Assembly (NCBI GenBank): GCA_018333525.1
Contig: JAGXTF010000088.1
Location: forward strand, 32,324 to 96,323
Direction: 5' to 3'
Length of the DNA stretch: 64,000 nucleotides
Source of the DNA: Bacteroidota bacterium
GTDB lineage: Bacteria > Bacteroidota > Bacteroidia > NS11-12g > UBA955
The notes beneath the pieces are model-generated. The model was given only the letters and a program-made list of their open reading frames with translations. It searched no databases and was not told where the DNA came from. The translations under genes were made by a program, and so were the position numbers. This document shows positions 27,301 to 36,400 of the stretch, piece by piece (position 1 is the stretch's first letter; each line of letters opens with the position of its first letter).

Positions 27301-27893
27301 ATACTTCCTATAAATTCTGTCCGGATTCTGCATGGAAAAAATTAAAGGTGGTACAGCATTTTACTTCATTTGTGCATGATTGTAAAAAGAGTCATGCACC
27401 GGCCATTCATTTTAAAAATACTTCAGTTCCACAATCGGATATTTACCGGTGGACGGAAATGAATCCAGTAGATTCTTCACAAAAAGACCTGGCATATTCC
27501 AGGGATATCAATCTCCAGTATAATTTAGATACGGGGAAACATATTGTTTGCCTGAATACCACCGATTCTGCCTATTGTTATTATCGTTCCTGCACCACGC
27601 TGATTGTAAAGAATTATTTGGCCATTGCCAATGTATTTACTCCGGGAACGGATGGTTTTAACGATGTTTATAAAGTTCCATTTGACGGGTATCAGGATTT
27701 TGAAATGAAAATTTTCAATCGGTATGGGGAGCGGATATTTTATACCACCAATCCAAAAATATATTGGAATGGGAAGGTGGAAAACAAAGGTGCAGAGCTG
27801 CCTTCAGGCACGTATTTTTACCAAATAACCTTCAAAGAAGAATGTCATAAAGAAAAAACCATGATCAATGGTTCTGTGAATTTGTTGCGGTAA
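24315..27893 (+). CDS. PKD-domain protein with T9SS type B (gliding-type) sorting domain
   Basis: 1192 residues. Signal peptide YYLFFIVFFIFSSSKTFGQ. Several PKD or PKD-like modules are visible: YSWNFGTYGNSS near the N-terminus, LFWDFGNGTYG, RIWNFGDGTAD and YIWQFGDPMNN further on, separated by less regular strand-rich regions with many Cys and Tyr. The last ~90 residues (IANVFTPGTDGFNDVYKVP, MKIFNRYGERIFYT, YWNGKVENKGAELPSGTYFYQI, ending VNLLR) are the type B C-terminal domain used by SprB-like adhesins. Type B cargo usually needs a PorP/SprF partner; none is adjacent. It is predicted to be a cell-surface adhesin. The start is ATG 24315. Confidence 0.9.
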   Translation: MSRFYYLFFIVFFIFSSSKTFGQCTIEGPRNGCVNDIITYTIKSSAAPASYSWNFGTYGNSSNAAPSIKVTATGSVTITCEITMSNGSKCKDTHLLMIQPNPVGKLAIDPSSNLCANGNRVCLKDASTKGAADIEKIIVLWFDGSTSKTQKPLGLMCRSFSGAGTYSYNLEVADAFGCKHNSTATVTINPSPKIQGKYSSIPYCDSVQFCFDGLTNGGTTGITYEWYNNPGKSVISTSNVICKTYKAGEYGSFKCKVTNSFGCPDSFYFYGSAPVRKIVAKISGRKFCKKDMTPSNAFFASNEFLNWYINGKLMGTYDTLPLKMISHGWNYVKGEQLPPCKGVVYDSFYVTDVTASGIAFNNVRAKVIDTVFFLDVGSYSPGTKIYRLWSFNDDEADSCTTSIKQNLNPWQNCNYSYDSLARHYYHKKKCFEANLYVYDSVSGCYDDTTIEVYRYDYCNELISPEIVCLGDPVIFSMTKAAYYKAGTLNFLYTDTGNPRNVYTLKPSPVLFYTYSSVGYKSPIFKRFYYDEIVWKDSAGKIVIDSMRKDGWVSDTFFNGVLVKYRPNASFSLVKPGLCPPWKTTLKFMASTWEDPDTMVVNWGDTIEYFTNYSGKLGYLDSLKHQYKKPGIYDISVKLKPKQGCTNEYFGFLGIGTHMNFTPELNCNWRRVKFNESVKMYGDTNEIQTDSNELFWDFGNGTYGVGSDPIAKYSKTGTYKVTLKYLKKGGCSDSFSRDITLSGPVAAMKNAPIIYCSELHTFYDSSYMSGVTNGDFITKRIWNFGDGTADLFGTSISHIYPTGGTYVIRLVVQTNKGCSDTIYQSLKVLGPEVYAKIGTDSSGCPPLYIRFDNYSKQCGNYIWQFGDPMNNIYSTHADTSVSFTYTKPGVYFAKLIGGDSFFNPNTGNRYFCSATYPKTGDSALMIVVYPNAITDFEMPDSVCPKMTFEIKNTSPVPVKEYTWKLPNYTQNNIPFGSIYYRFEDTGTYAIGAFPQLDTSYKFCPDSAWKKLKVVQHFTSFVHDCKKSHAPAIHFKNTSVPQSDIYRWTEMNPVDSSQKDLAYSRDINLQYNLDTGKHIVCLNTTDSAYCYYRSCTTLIVKNYLAIANVFTPGTDGFNDVYKVPFDGYQDFEMKIFNRYGERIFYTTNPKIYWNGKVENKGAELPSGTYFYQITFKEECHKEKTMINGSVNLLR

Positions 27894-28030
27894 TTATTGC
27901 GTGAAATTACAATTATGGTGTTCAACAATTTCTATTATAAACAATCTTAAGTTCCGATATTTTATTTCTGGATTTTGCATCTTTTTTACTGTATGTTATT
28001 TTTCATTTATTGAGCTATTATATCAACATT

Positions 28031-28526
28031 CGACCCTTTCAGGGTCGCTGTACTTCTATGTAGAGAGTGTTTAAGAACATTCGAATCCTTCGGATTCGTT
28101 TCCATTCATTTCATGTATTGTTTTCTTAATCCTGAAGGGATTACATGTCCTTAAAAAAAATAAGTACCTCCGGCGTTCGACCCCTCCAGGGTCGGGAAAT
28201 CAGAGCAATGCTGTTCCAGCATTGTGCGACCCCTTCGGGGTCGCTGTCTTTTTACGTAGAGAGTTTTTAAGTACATTCGCATCTTCCGGATTAATTTACT
28301 TGAATTGCATGTATTATTTTCTTAATCCCGAAGGGATTATATGTCCTTAAAAAATAAAAGTTCATGGCTTTCGACCCGGAAAGGGTCGCATCTTCTACTT
28401 GTTGAGCAAAAAGAACATTCGAATCTTCCGGATTAATTTACGTGAATTGCATGTATTGTTTTCTTAATCCCGAAGGAATTCCATACTCTAAAAAAAACAA
28501 TATCGCATCCGACCCTGTAGGGGTCG
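28031..28526. repeat. REP-like composite palindromic repeat array
   Basis: Three palindrome types recur in fixed order. Type A is CGACCC...GGGTCG (28031-28047, 28178-28194, 28227-28243, 28372-28388, 28510-28526). Type B is CGAATCC/GGATTCG-like (28082, 28278, 28420). Type C is AATCCCGAAGGGATT-like (28128, 28324, 28466). B-to-C spacing is exactly 46 bp in all three composite units; A-to-B is 51, 51 and 48 bp. Each unit ends in a CCTTAAAAAA-like tail. No gene is present. It resembles REP/BIME clusters moved by RAYT transposases, but no transposase lies in the window. Confidence 0.75.
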
Positions 28527-28568
28527 CACAATGCTAACCCCGGGTCCCATCCCGGGGTTAGCATTGTG
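28527..28568. repeat. Perfect 18-bp hairpin
   Basis: CACAATGCTAACCCCGGG (28527-28544) pairs exactly with CCCGGGGTTAGCATTGTG (28551-28568) around TCCCAT. It directly follows the last type A palindrome. A smaller relative, CAATGCTG/CAGCATTG, lies at 28206-28224. It is a REP-like palindrome, possibly also a transcription stop. Confidence 0.7.
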
Positions 28569-28760
28569 TTATGATTTGTTTGGCGATTTTTTTGCAGCGG
28601 TAGCAAAAAAAATGACAAACAATGAAACGAACATGGTTTAAAAAGCTGCAATTAGAAATAGGTTAAATGAAGAAAAAACAGAAAATGATAACAGCAATAT
28701 ATCTACAGCGGTATAATCATTTATATTTTATTCCGACGCTGTAAGGACCCCATATTCCCA

Positions 28761-28784
28761 AACCCCGGGTTTCAACCCGTGGTT
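28761..28784. repeat. Related palindrome AACCCCGGGTT / AACCCGTGGTT
   Basis: An 11-bp stem with one mismatch and a 2-nt loop (28761-28771 / 28774-28784), followed by CGCAATGC. It shares the AACCCCGGG core with the 18-bp hairpin at 28527, so it looks like a single, more decayed member of the same class. The rest of 28569-28983 is AT-rich with no gene. Confidence 0.5.
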
Positions 28785-28947
28785 CGCAATGCACCAGAGC
28801 TCTCCACACACCTGAATTATTACTGAATCATTTCTTAACTGTTGTATAAACAAAAACATACTGTGATGTGTAACAGGTAACACAATAATATTTCTGTAAT
28901 CAAGTCTTAATGAATTGATAAGACAAGGAACAAATGCCGGTATCAAT

Positions 28948-28965
28948 GGGCAAATACATTTGCCC
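28948..28965 (+). promoter_or_regulatory. Palindrome GGGCAAAT-AC-ATTTGCCC before the phytase-like gene
   Basis: A perfect 8-bp inverted repeat with a 2-nt spacer, ending 18 bp before the ATG at 28984. The tight spacer fits a protein-binding operator or a short leader hairpin. No regulator is identified. Confidence 0.35.
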
Positions 28966-28983
28966 CGCTTAATTCAAACAAAT

Positions 28984-31900
28984 ATGAAAAGACAAGTTCC
29001 TTCCCTGATCCTATGTTTTATGTGTATGCTTGGCATACATGTAAAAGCACAGATTAATCTGCTGCAGGATTACAAAAACAATTATTCCGCTAACATCGGA
29101 ACCTTTCAAAACGTCAAATTTCGCGAAAGCGGATTCTCCGGCATGTTCCCAATTGCCGGTACTAACGGAAAAGAATTCTGGATCTGTTCAGATCGCGGAG
29201 TGAACATCGACGCCGCAAATGCAAATCCTTCTACTTGCCGCCCTACCTACGACAAAATTTTCTCCTTTCCTTCTTATGCACCAAAAATTCACCGCATCAG
29301 ATTGAACGGAGATTCTTTGCAAATCATTCAGACCATAAGCATCAAACGTCCTTCAGGTACTGGTGCAACAGGTGTTTTAAATCCGGATGGATTTGGAAGT
29401 ACATCTACAGAAAAAGCATCCACAGATACCGTATTAAATTGCGCCAATTTTAATTCCAAAATTGCTGCCAAAGATATTTGGGGTATGGATGCCGAAGGCC
29501 TTGTTGTAGATAAAGATGGCAATTTCTGGATATGCGAAGAAAATGGTCCTACCATCTGGAAATTAAATAAAAATGGTGTTTTAATAAAACGTTTTACGCC
29601 ATACGCCAATCTTTCCGGTGCACAGGCACAGGATGTTCAAATAGATGAAGTATTTAAATACAGAAAAAACAACCGCGGTTTTGAAGGAATTGCATTGGCT
29701 CCAAATGGAAAAATATATGCAATTATTCAAAGTCCTTTGTTGTATCCAACCCAATCGGTAGGTGAAAGCACAAGAATACATCGCATCTTGGAAATTGATC
29801 CTACCAACAATTCTACCAAAATGTATGCGTATTTAAATGATGGAATTATTGGCGCATCAGGTTCCAACCAAATTCGCCTCAAAGATTGGAAAATAGGAGA
29901 TATGGCTGCAATTAATGACAGTACTTTTCTTGTATTGGAAGCTGCATCGCGCGGTACTTCCGATTACAGAAGAATTTATCAAATCAATATTAATAGTGCA
30001 ACCGCAGTTTCCTCCGGCTTATATGGTTCGTCAACTTTAGAAGGCCTTGCAGATGCAAGTGGCCTTGCCACTTATGGAATTGTTCCGGTGAAGAAAACAC
30101 TTTTTATGGATCTGGATGCAAATGGCTGGCCATCCACTCTGGAAAAAGCAGAAGGATTGGCAATCATTAACGACAGCACCATCGCCATTTGTAATGACAA
30201 CGATTATGGTCAGATTTCAATTGGAGAAAATGGAATTGCAACAGCAACTTCAGTGGTAGGACATGTCTTAAAATATGGATTAAAAGGCAGCAATAAATTG
30301 CAGAATTTAAAATACAGCGGTCCGGTTTTATTTCAGGGAGTTTCTGCTCAAAACAGCAGCCAGAGTCCCTACATTTTGCCAGCAGAAGCGGGTTCAAATT
30401 ATACTGCAATACTCACTGCGGGGGATAATGTAAATGGATATAAAATGGCTGGGATTCCAGATGGAATTGGCGCGTTTGACAATAACAACGGAACATTTAC
30501 AGTGCTTTTAAACCATGAACTTGGCAACACTTCCGGTATTACCCGCGCTCATGGTTCAACAGGTGCTTTTATTTCAAAATGGAATATCAATAAATCGGAT
30601 TTGTCTGTTAATTCCGGTGAAGATTTAATTAAAAATGTAAATCTTTGGAACTCAGGATCATCTTCTTATACACAGTATGGCTATTCCAATCCATCCACAC
30701 TTGCCAGATTTAACAGATTTTGTTCCGCAGATTTACCTGCCTCTTCTGCATTTTATAATGAAGCAACAGGTTTTGGAACACAGGAATTAATTTATTTAAA
30801 TGGTGAAGAAGCCGGTAACGAGGGACGTGGATTCGCGCATATTGCTTCAGGTACCAATGCAGGAACTACATGGGAACTTCCAAGACTCGGAAAATTTTCG
30901 TGGGAAAATGCACTTGCAAATCCTGCAACCGGAAATAAAACGGTTGTTGCAGGAACGGATGATGCAACTCCAGGTCAGATTTATTTTTATATCGGAACCA
31001 AAACAAATTCAGGTAATGAGATCGAAAAAGCCGGTCTTACCAATGGCAAATTATTTGGTCCGGTTGTTTCAGGAATGCCAAACGAATCCAGCGGATCATT
31101 TGCTTCTCCTGGAACAACTTTTACAATGGCAGACCTCGGAAACGTGGAGAATATTACAGGCGCAACTTTGGAAAGCAATAGCAATTCTGCAGGCGTAACA
31201 CGTTTTCTGAGACCGGAAGACGGAGTCTGGGATCCTATGCATCCAAGCGATTTTTATTTTGTCACTACAAATGGATTCGGAAGCCCAAGCCGACTTTGGA
31301 AAATGCATTTTTCTGATTTGGATGATTTAACAAAAGGAGGCACTATTACCGCTGTTTTAGATGGCACTGAAGGACAGCAAATGATGGACAATATTGGTAT
31401 AGATAATTCAGGACATATTTTTATTCAGGAAGATGTAGGAAACAACAGCCACAATGGAAAAATTTGGGAATACAATATCCAAACCGATAGTTTGAAAGTC
31501 GTTGGAATACATGATTCCACCAGATTTCAAAACGGTGGAACAAATTTTCTTACCCAGGATGAAGAAGCATCTGGAATTGTAGATGTTCAAAAAATTCTGG
31601 GTCCGGGTTGGTTCATATTAGACGATCAGGCACATTACGGCATTTCCGGTGAAGTAGTGCAGGGTGGCCAATTGCTCGCATTTTTTAATAAATCTACTTT
31701 TGATGCAAATCCGGAAGCCAATGCTACCGGAAATTCCAACCAAATTTTAGACGGAGATATTACTCCTTCCGTTTCGGATTATACCGATTTTGGAAATGTA
31801 AATCCGGGAGAAAATACCAACAGAACATTTGTATTGGAAAACAAAGGAACCGGTAACCTTTTGGTTACAAAACTTGAAATAATAGGTACAGGTTCGGCGG

Positions 31901-32763
31901 CATTTTCCACTCCCGGATTGCCTTCATTGCCATGGAATATTGCAGGTGGAGGTTCGCAATCTTTTACCATTCAATATGCCCCTGTTTCTATTACAACTTC
32001 AAATGCAATGGTAAAAATAACTACCAATGATATTGACGAAGATGTTTACAATTTCGCAATCAAAGGGAATGGTGTATGTACTGCATATACCACCAATATT
32101 TCTGTGAGTCCTGAATATCCGGTTGCCGGTCAAAACCAATACACTATTTATTTGGGATACGGTGCGCAAACTGTAGAATTGGCTGCTGCACCTGTTGGAA
32201 GTTTTGCTCCATTTACTTATACCTGGTCCAATGCGGCAACAACTTCAAATACCACAGTAGGTCCAACTTCAACAACCAATTATTCTGTTGTTGTAACCAA
32301 CAAGTATGGCTGTACTTCTGCAACTTCCCAAACCATTTATGTAATGGATGTGCGCGATGGGAATAAAGACAAATTGTTTATTTGCCACAACGGACATACT
32401 TCTACAGTTTCTATCAACGCAATTCCTACCCATCTTGCACACGGAGACAAACTGGGAACCTGCGATAACAACGGTCCTGCTCCTATGAAAATGGATGAGG
32501 CTACTGAAACTTTTGCGCACTTGTTCCCAAATCCTGCAAGTGATATGGTGAGTATAGAAATGCATTTGGAATCAGCTTCCACGATAAACATTTCTATTTC
32601 AGATATCAGCGGAAAAATGCTGGAACAGAAGCAAATGAATGCAACTGAAAGTGGTACCCTCACTTACGGTATTTCTACTTCCAATCTACCCAATGGAATT
32701 TATTTCGTGTCCATTTCCAACGGAATACTTTCTGAGAAAATCAAATTAGTAGTAGTTCACTAA
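28984..32763 (+). CDS. Secreted phytase-like / PhoX-like (DUF839) fusion with T9SS sorting domain
   Basis: 1259 residues from the ATG at 28984, where the signal peptide begins (MKRQVPSLILCFMCMLGIHVKAQ); an upstream in-frame start adds only non-signal residues. Residues ~40-430 resemble the esterase-like phytase beta-propeller (GFSGMFPIAGTNGKEFWICSDRG, DAEGLVVDKDGNFWICEENG). Residues ~460-880 resemble PhoX/DUF839 phosphatases (IPDGIGAFDNNNGTFTVLLNHE, LRPEDGVWDPMHPSDFYFVT, IFIQEDVGNN). Then come a choice-of-anchor/ASPM-Hydin-like Ig domain (FGNVNPGENTNRTFVLENKG), an Ig-like module, and a type A T9SS domain (LFPNPASDMVSIEM). Likely an extracellular phosphoesterase that acquires phosphate; the activity is inferred. 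A strong terminator follows. Confidence 0.85.
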   Translation: MKRQVPSLILCFMCMLGIHVKAQINLLQDYKNNYSANIGTFQNVKFRESGFSGMFPIAGTNGKEFWICSDRGVNIDAANANPSTCRPTYDKIFSFPSYAPKIHRIRLNGDSLQIIQTISIKRPSGTGATGVLNPDGFGSTSTEKASTDTVLNCANFNSKIAAKDIWGMDAEGLVVDKDGNFWICEENGPTIWKLNKNGVLIKRFTPYANLSGAQAQDVQIDEVFKYRKNNRGFEGIALAPNGKIYAIIQSPLLYPTQSVGESTRIHRILEIDPTNNSTKMYAYLNDGIIGASGSNQIRLKDWKIGDMAAINDSTFLVLEAASRGTSDYRRIYQININSATAVSSGLYGSSTLEGLADASGLATYGIVPVKKTLFMDLDANGWPSTLEKAEGLAIINDSTIAICNDNDYGQISIGENGIATATSVVGHVLKYGLKGSNKLQNLKYSGPVLFQGVSAQNSSQSPYILPAEAGSNYTAILTAGDNVNGYKMAGIPDGIGAFDNNNGTFTVLLNHELGNTSGITRAHGSTGAFISKWNINKSDLSVNSGEDLIKNVNLWNSGSSSYTQYGYSNPSTLARFNRFCSADLPASSAFYNEATGFGTQELIYLNGEEAGNEGRGFAHIASGTNAGTTWELPRLGKFSWENALANPATGNKTVVAGTDDATPGQIYFYIGTKTNSGNEIEKAGLTNGKLFGPVVSGMPNESSGSFASPGTTFTMADLGNVENITGATLESNSNSAGVTRFLRPEDGVWDPMHPSDFYFVTTNGFGSPSRLWKMHFSDLDDLTKGGTITAVLDGTEGQQMMDNIGIDNSGHIFIQEDVGNNSHNGKIWEYNIQTDSLKVVGIHDSTRFQNGGTNFLTQDEEASGIVDVQKILGPGWFILDDQAHYGISGEVVQGGQLLAFFNKSTFDANPEANATGNSNQILDGDITPSVSDYTDFGNVNPGENTNRTFVLENKGTGNLLVTKLEIIGTGSAAFSTPGLPSLPWNIAGGGSQSFTIQYAPVSITTSNAMVKITTNDIDEDVYNFAIKGNGVCTAYTTNISVSPEYPVAGQNQYTIYLGYGAQTVELAAAPVGSFAPFTYTWSNAATTSNTTVGPTSTTNYSVVVTNKYGCTSATSQTIYVMDVRDGNKDKLFICHNGHTSTVSINAIPTHLAHGDKLGTCDNNGPAPMKMDEATETFAHLFPNPASDMVSIEMHLESASTINISISDISGKMLEQKQMNATESGTLTYGISTSNLPNGIYFVSISNGILSEKIKLVVVH

Positions 32764-32781
32764 AAGGGTTGTAATCTGGAG

Positions 32782-32809
32782 AAAAGGGCGCGAAAGTGCC
32801 CTTTTTTTT
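32782..32809 (+). terminator. Rho-independent terminator with GAAA tetraloop
   Basis: AAAAGGGCGC pairs with GTGCCCTTTT (one G-T wobble) around GAAA, followed by a run of T to 32809. It separates the phytase-like gene from ruvC. Confidence 0.85.
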
Positions 32810-32826
32810 ATTCCTATATTTGCCGC

Positions 32827-33393
32827 TTGCAACAACCCCGCATTATCCTTGGCATCGACCCCGGAACCAACCTTTTAGGCTACGGTATCGTAGAAATTCG
32901 TGCCGATAAAATGAAATTGTTGGGTGTGGGTGTGGTGCGCCTTGCCAAACTGGAAGATCATGGTGAAAAACTACTTCATATTTTCGAAAAAATTACCGGT
33001 CTTGTAGATGGATTTCAGGCCACAGAAGTTGCTATTGAAGCACCATTTTATGGCAAAAATGTGCAGAGTATGCTCAAACTGGGAAGGGCACAGGGTGTTG
33101 CAATTGCCGCTGCCATGAGCCGTGGTTTAAAGGTTTATGAATACTCCCCCAAAAAAATAAAACAGAGCGTTACCGGAAATGGAAATGCCAGCAAAGAACA
33201 GGTAGCTGCCATGTTAAATAATATCATTCAGTTTGAAGATGTTCCGGAAACCACCGATGCAACGGATGCGGTAGCCGCTGCCATATGCCATTATTTCCAA
33301 CTCAACCCTAAATTATTCGGTGCCAAAAGCGATAAAGGCGGTTGGAAAAAATTCATTTCCGACAATCCGGATAAAATAAAAGGCCTGAAATAA
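32827..33393 (+). CDS. ruvC: Crossover junction endodeoxyribonuclease RuvC
   Basis: 188 residues from a TTG at 32827, which gives the conserved RIILGIDPGTNLLGYGI start with catalytic D11. The other acidic residues are in VAIEAPFYGKN and TDATDAVAAAICHY, and SPKKIKQSVTGNGNASKEQV is the usual basic DNA-contact segment. It resolves Holliday junctions in recombination repair. The C-terminus is ~15 residues longer than in E. coli and basic. A TATATTTG box (32815-32822) lies four bases before the start, just after the terminator, suggesting a separate and nearly leaderless transcript; no matching -33 box is seen. Confidence 0.95.
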   Translation: MQQPRIILGIDPGTNLLGYGIVEIRADKMKLLGVGVVRLAKLEDHGEKLLHIFEKITGLVDGFQATEVAIEAPFYGKNVQSMLKLGRAQGVAIAAAMSRGLKVYEYSPKKIKQSVTGNGNASKEQVAAMLNNIIQFEDVPETTDATDAVAAAICHYFQLNPKLFGAKSDKGGWKKFISDNPDKIKGLK

Positions 33394-33408
33394 CCAGCTT
33401 CCAATTAT

Positions 33409-36400
33409 TTATTTTAACACAACTGGATATATCGTATTTCCTTTTTCAGAAATAACTTCAAGCAAATAAGGAGCTCTTGGCAATTGCGCCACAGAAATAG
33501 AAGTACTCGCTTTTTCAGCCGTTCCTGTAAGTATTGTTTTTCCTGTGATATCTCTCAAAATATACTGCAATTTTAAACCGTCTTTTATATCTATATAAAT
33601 GGTATTTTCTGCAGGATTTGGATAAATGGTAATGCCATTATTTTTTATTTCAGTTATGCCGGAGAACTTGGCTTCCACTTGTTGGGTAATGCCGCAGGCA
33701 CAACCCTGTTGGCTCCAGGCTTGCAATTTTGCAGTAAATACTCCATTGGAATTATATCGGTGAAAAGGCTGTGCCAAATTACTTGTATCACCATCGCCAA
33801 AATCCCAATGGTATCTTTTTAATCCGGTATTTTTTGGTTTGAAATTAAATCCATTATTGCCTGCGGTAACATCAAAATCCGAGGTGAATGTACATTCTGG
33901 CAATTCATAAATAGTTACCTGATTTACCTTGTTATTGCCACAACCATTATTATAAGTGCCAATGAGATTTACGTTAAAAGTTCGGGTAATTCCGGGCGCA
34001 TATAAATGCCAGGCATCTGTTCCAAAACTACCGGTATTGTCTCCGTAATTCCATTCAAAATTGATGGTGTCTTTTCCAGCAGATTTATTAATAAAAAAGG
34101 CGGTATCTCCATCACATTCATTGCTGGTAATAAAGTCAACAGTGGGCTTTGTTTTTACCGTTGCTTTGGCAGAAATGGTTTTGTTGCAGGTAGAGGTTTT
34201 CAATGTATATAATACATTATAATTCCCGGCGTTTGTATATGTATAAGATGGTAATTTCCCCGTTTTTGTAACACCATTTCCCAAATCCCACTGAATACTT
34301 GGTGTTTCGGTACTGCTAAATGTATAATTCAATGTGGAGGAGTCCCCAAGACAAACAGGTATAATTGAAAGACTTCCATCCAGTGTGCCCATTACAATAG
34401 TTTTGTATTTGGTTGCATAACAACCCAAAGTATCGCCTAAAGTATAGCCAATAGTTCTTTGGGTTGAGTCTCCGCTATTAAAAACAAAGGTGTCTTTATT
34501 TATTGGATTAAATGTGCCGAGATGCCACTGATTCCATTCTTTTCCTGCGCTGGATGTTCCACCGGATATTAATATGACATCCGTATTTTTGCAATTGTTT
34601 TTCCATGTAAAATCCGGTTTGGGATTGGGAAGTATTTTTACTTTTCTCATTGCAGTGTCACTGCAATTTCCGTAGGGATAAGTGGCTTCCAGAATGATAT
34701 TGTAAATGCCTGCAGTGGTTAGAGAATTGTTTTTTGGTTCAAATCCGGAATAGGTGCTGTTGTCCGGGAAATACCATTTAAATGCAACTGTTTTATTAAC
34801 AGTATCCGTAAAATTTCGAACCCGCAAAGGCCTGTTTTCACATACATCTTTTAATACCGTAAAATCCGGTTTTGGCCCTTCTAAAATGGTGAGCATTTGT
34901 TTGGTAATGCTCCAGCACCCGCCCATATAATATGCTTTTAAAGTGACTTCATAATCTGCTGCAACGGGAAATTTTGTAGTAAAATCTTTAAGCGTATCAA
35001 CCACTGCACCGGGATTTAAATACCAGTAATAATGCAAGGCTATTTTACTATCCGCATTAACAGTATTGTTTACAAACTTATAGGAATTATTGCTTTCACA
35101 TGCACTGTCAAATGGCCGTGTAAATGCGGGTTTTGGCAAATAATTGACTGTAATATACATGCTGTCTTCAAATATTTTACCGCATGTATTGGTAGTTAAT
35201 TTTACATGAAAACTTCCGGTATTATTAAATTTATAGGTCCAGGATCTTTGTGTGGATGTGTCTTTGTGATCCACTTTCCAGGCTACAATTCTGCTGTTAT
35301 CACCGTAAGAACTCAATGTGGCATTTACCGGCGCGCCATTGCACAACAAGCCCGGTGCTTTAATACCATGGGAAAGGTCCACCGTTTTTACAGAAGTGTC
35401 TTCCACATTTACTGCCTTCCAGGCTTTATAAGTATAATCCAACTCATAAGAGCAACTGCCATAAAGGTCCTTTGCCGCTTTTATTGCACCCTTCATGGCG
35501 TCTTTAAATGTAGCCGAGGGAGTGATATAATAGAAATAACTTCTGTAAGTAATTTGAACAGCTTTCCAATGGCCAAGACCGGATAATTTATATGCATAAC
35601 TGAATTCATTGGTTGCAGTATCTCCGTTTACCATGAGATAAAACCAATAATTCTGAACCCCGCCGCTTCCATGGCATCCTTTCGGAAAATACTGACCACC
35701 ATAAGCTTTCGGATCATTGAATTTATGCGGATTTCTCATGTACCGAATTCCGTTCGAACCGGTCCAAACTTTTTCTCCCAGATACCAGTTTGCCGTTGCG
35801 CTGTCATTTACAAATTCGGTCATATGTCCACTGATATCTGCAAAACTTTCATGCAATGCACAGGCTTCTCCACTGTATAGCAGACCTGCATTTTCATCTG
35901 CAATTCCATGTCCGAATTCATGTCCTACAACATCCAAAGATGCACATGGGCCAACGCCGGAAGAAGAACCAACTAAAAATGTGGCAAAATTGCTTCCCAA
36001 ATTCCAAAATGCATTTCCGGATCCGGATGTCGCAACCGATAATATTACACCACCTTTACTGTCGTAACTTTTCCGGTTAAAGAAAATTTTCATGAAATCG
36101 CTTACCAGTTCTGCTGCGTAATGTATATCGCCACCAATTTTTTGTGAAGAATTATTCCAATAATTATCCGCGTCAAAATAATCGGTTCCAGCAGTATTGC
36201 GGTAAGTTTCTATATTGCGTTTGGTTTTTTCGCGCAAACGAAAACTGTCTTTCATGATAAAATCAGTGGTAAAATTTTTTACTCCTTCATAATGGGTATT
36301 TGCTTTTCCTGCAGAGTCTGAATGTATTTCCAGTTGTATGGTACGAAACATTTTACCCGTTGCAGCATCTACCAAAACCTGTTCGTGTAAATATGGATTT

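Noticed and set aside
28031..28526. CRISPR array
   Set aside because: The units are palindromes of several types with near-identical rather than unique intervening sequence, and there are no cas genes.
28433..28651. Minus-strand 72-codon frame across the palindromes
   Set aside because: It runs through the 18-bp hairpin and REP units; composition is explained by the repeats.
28915..28983. Upstream start for the phytase-like gene
   Set aside because: The added residues precede and spoil a clear signal peptide starting at ATG 28984.
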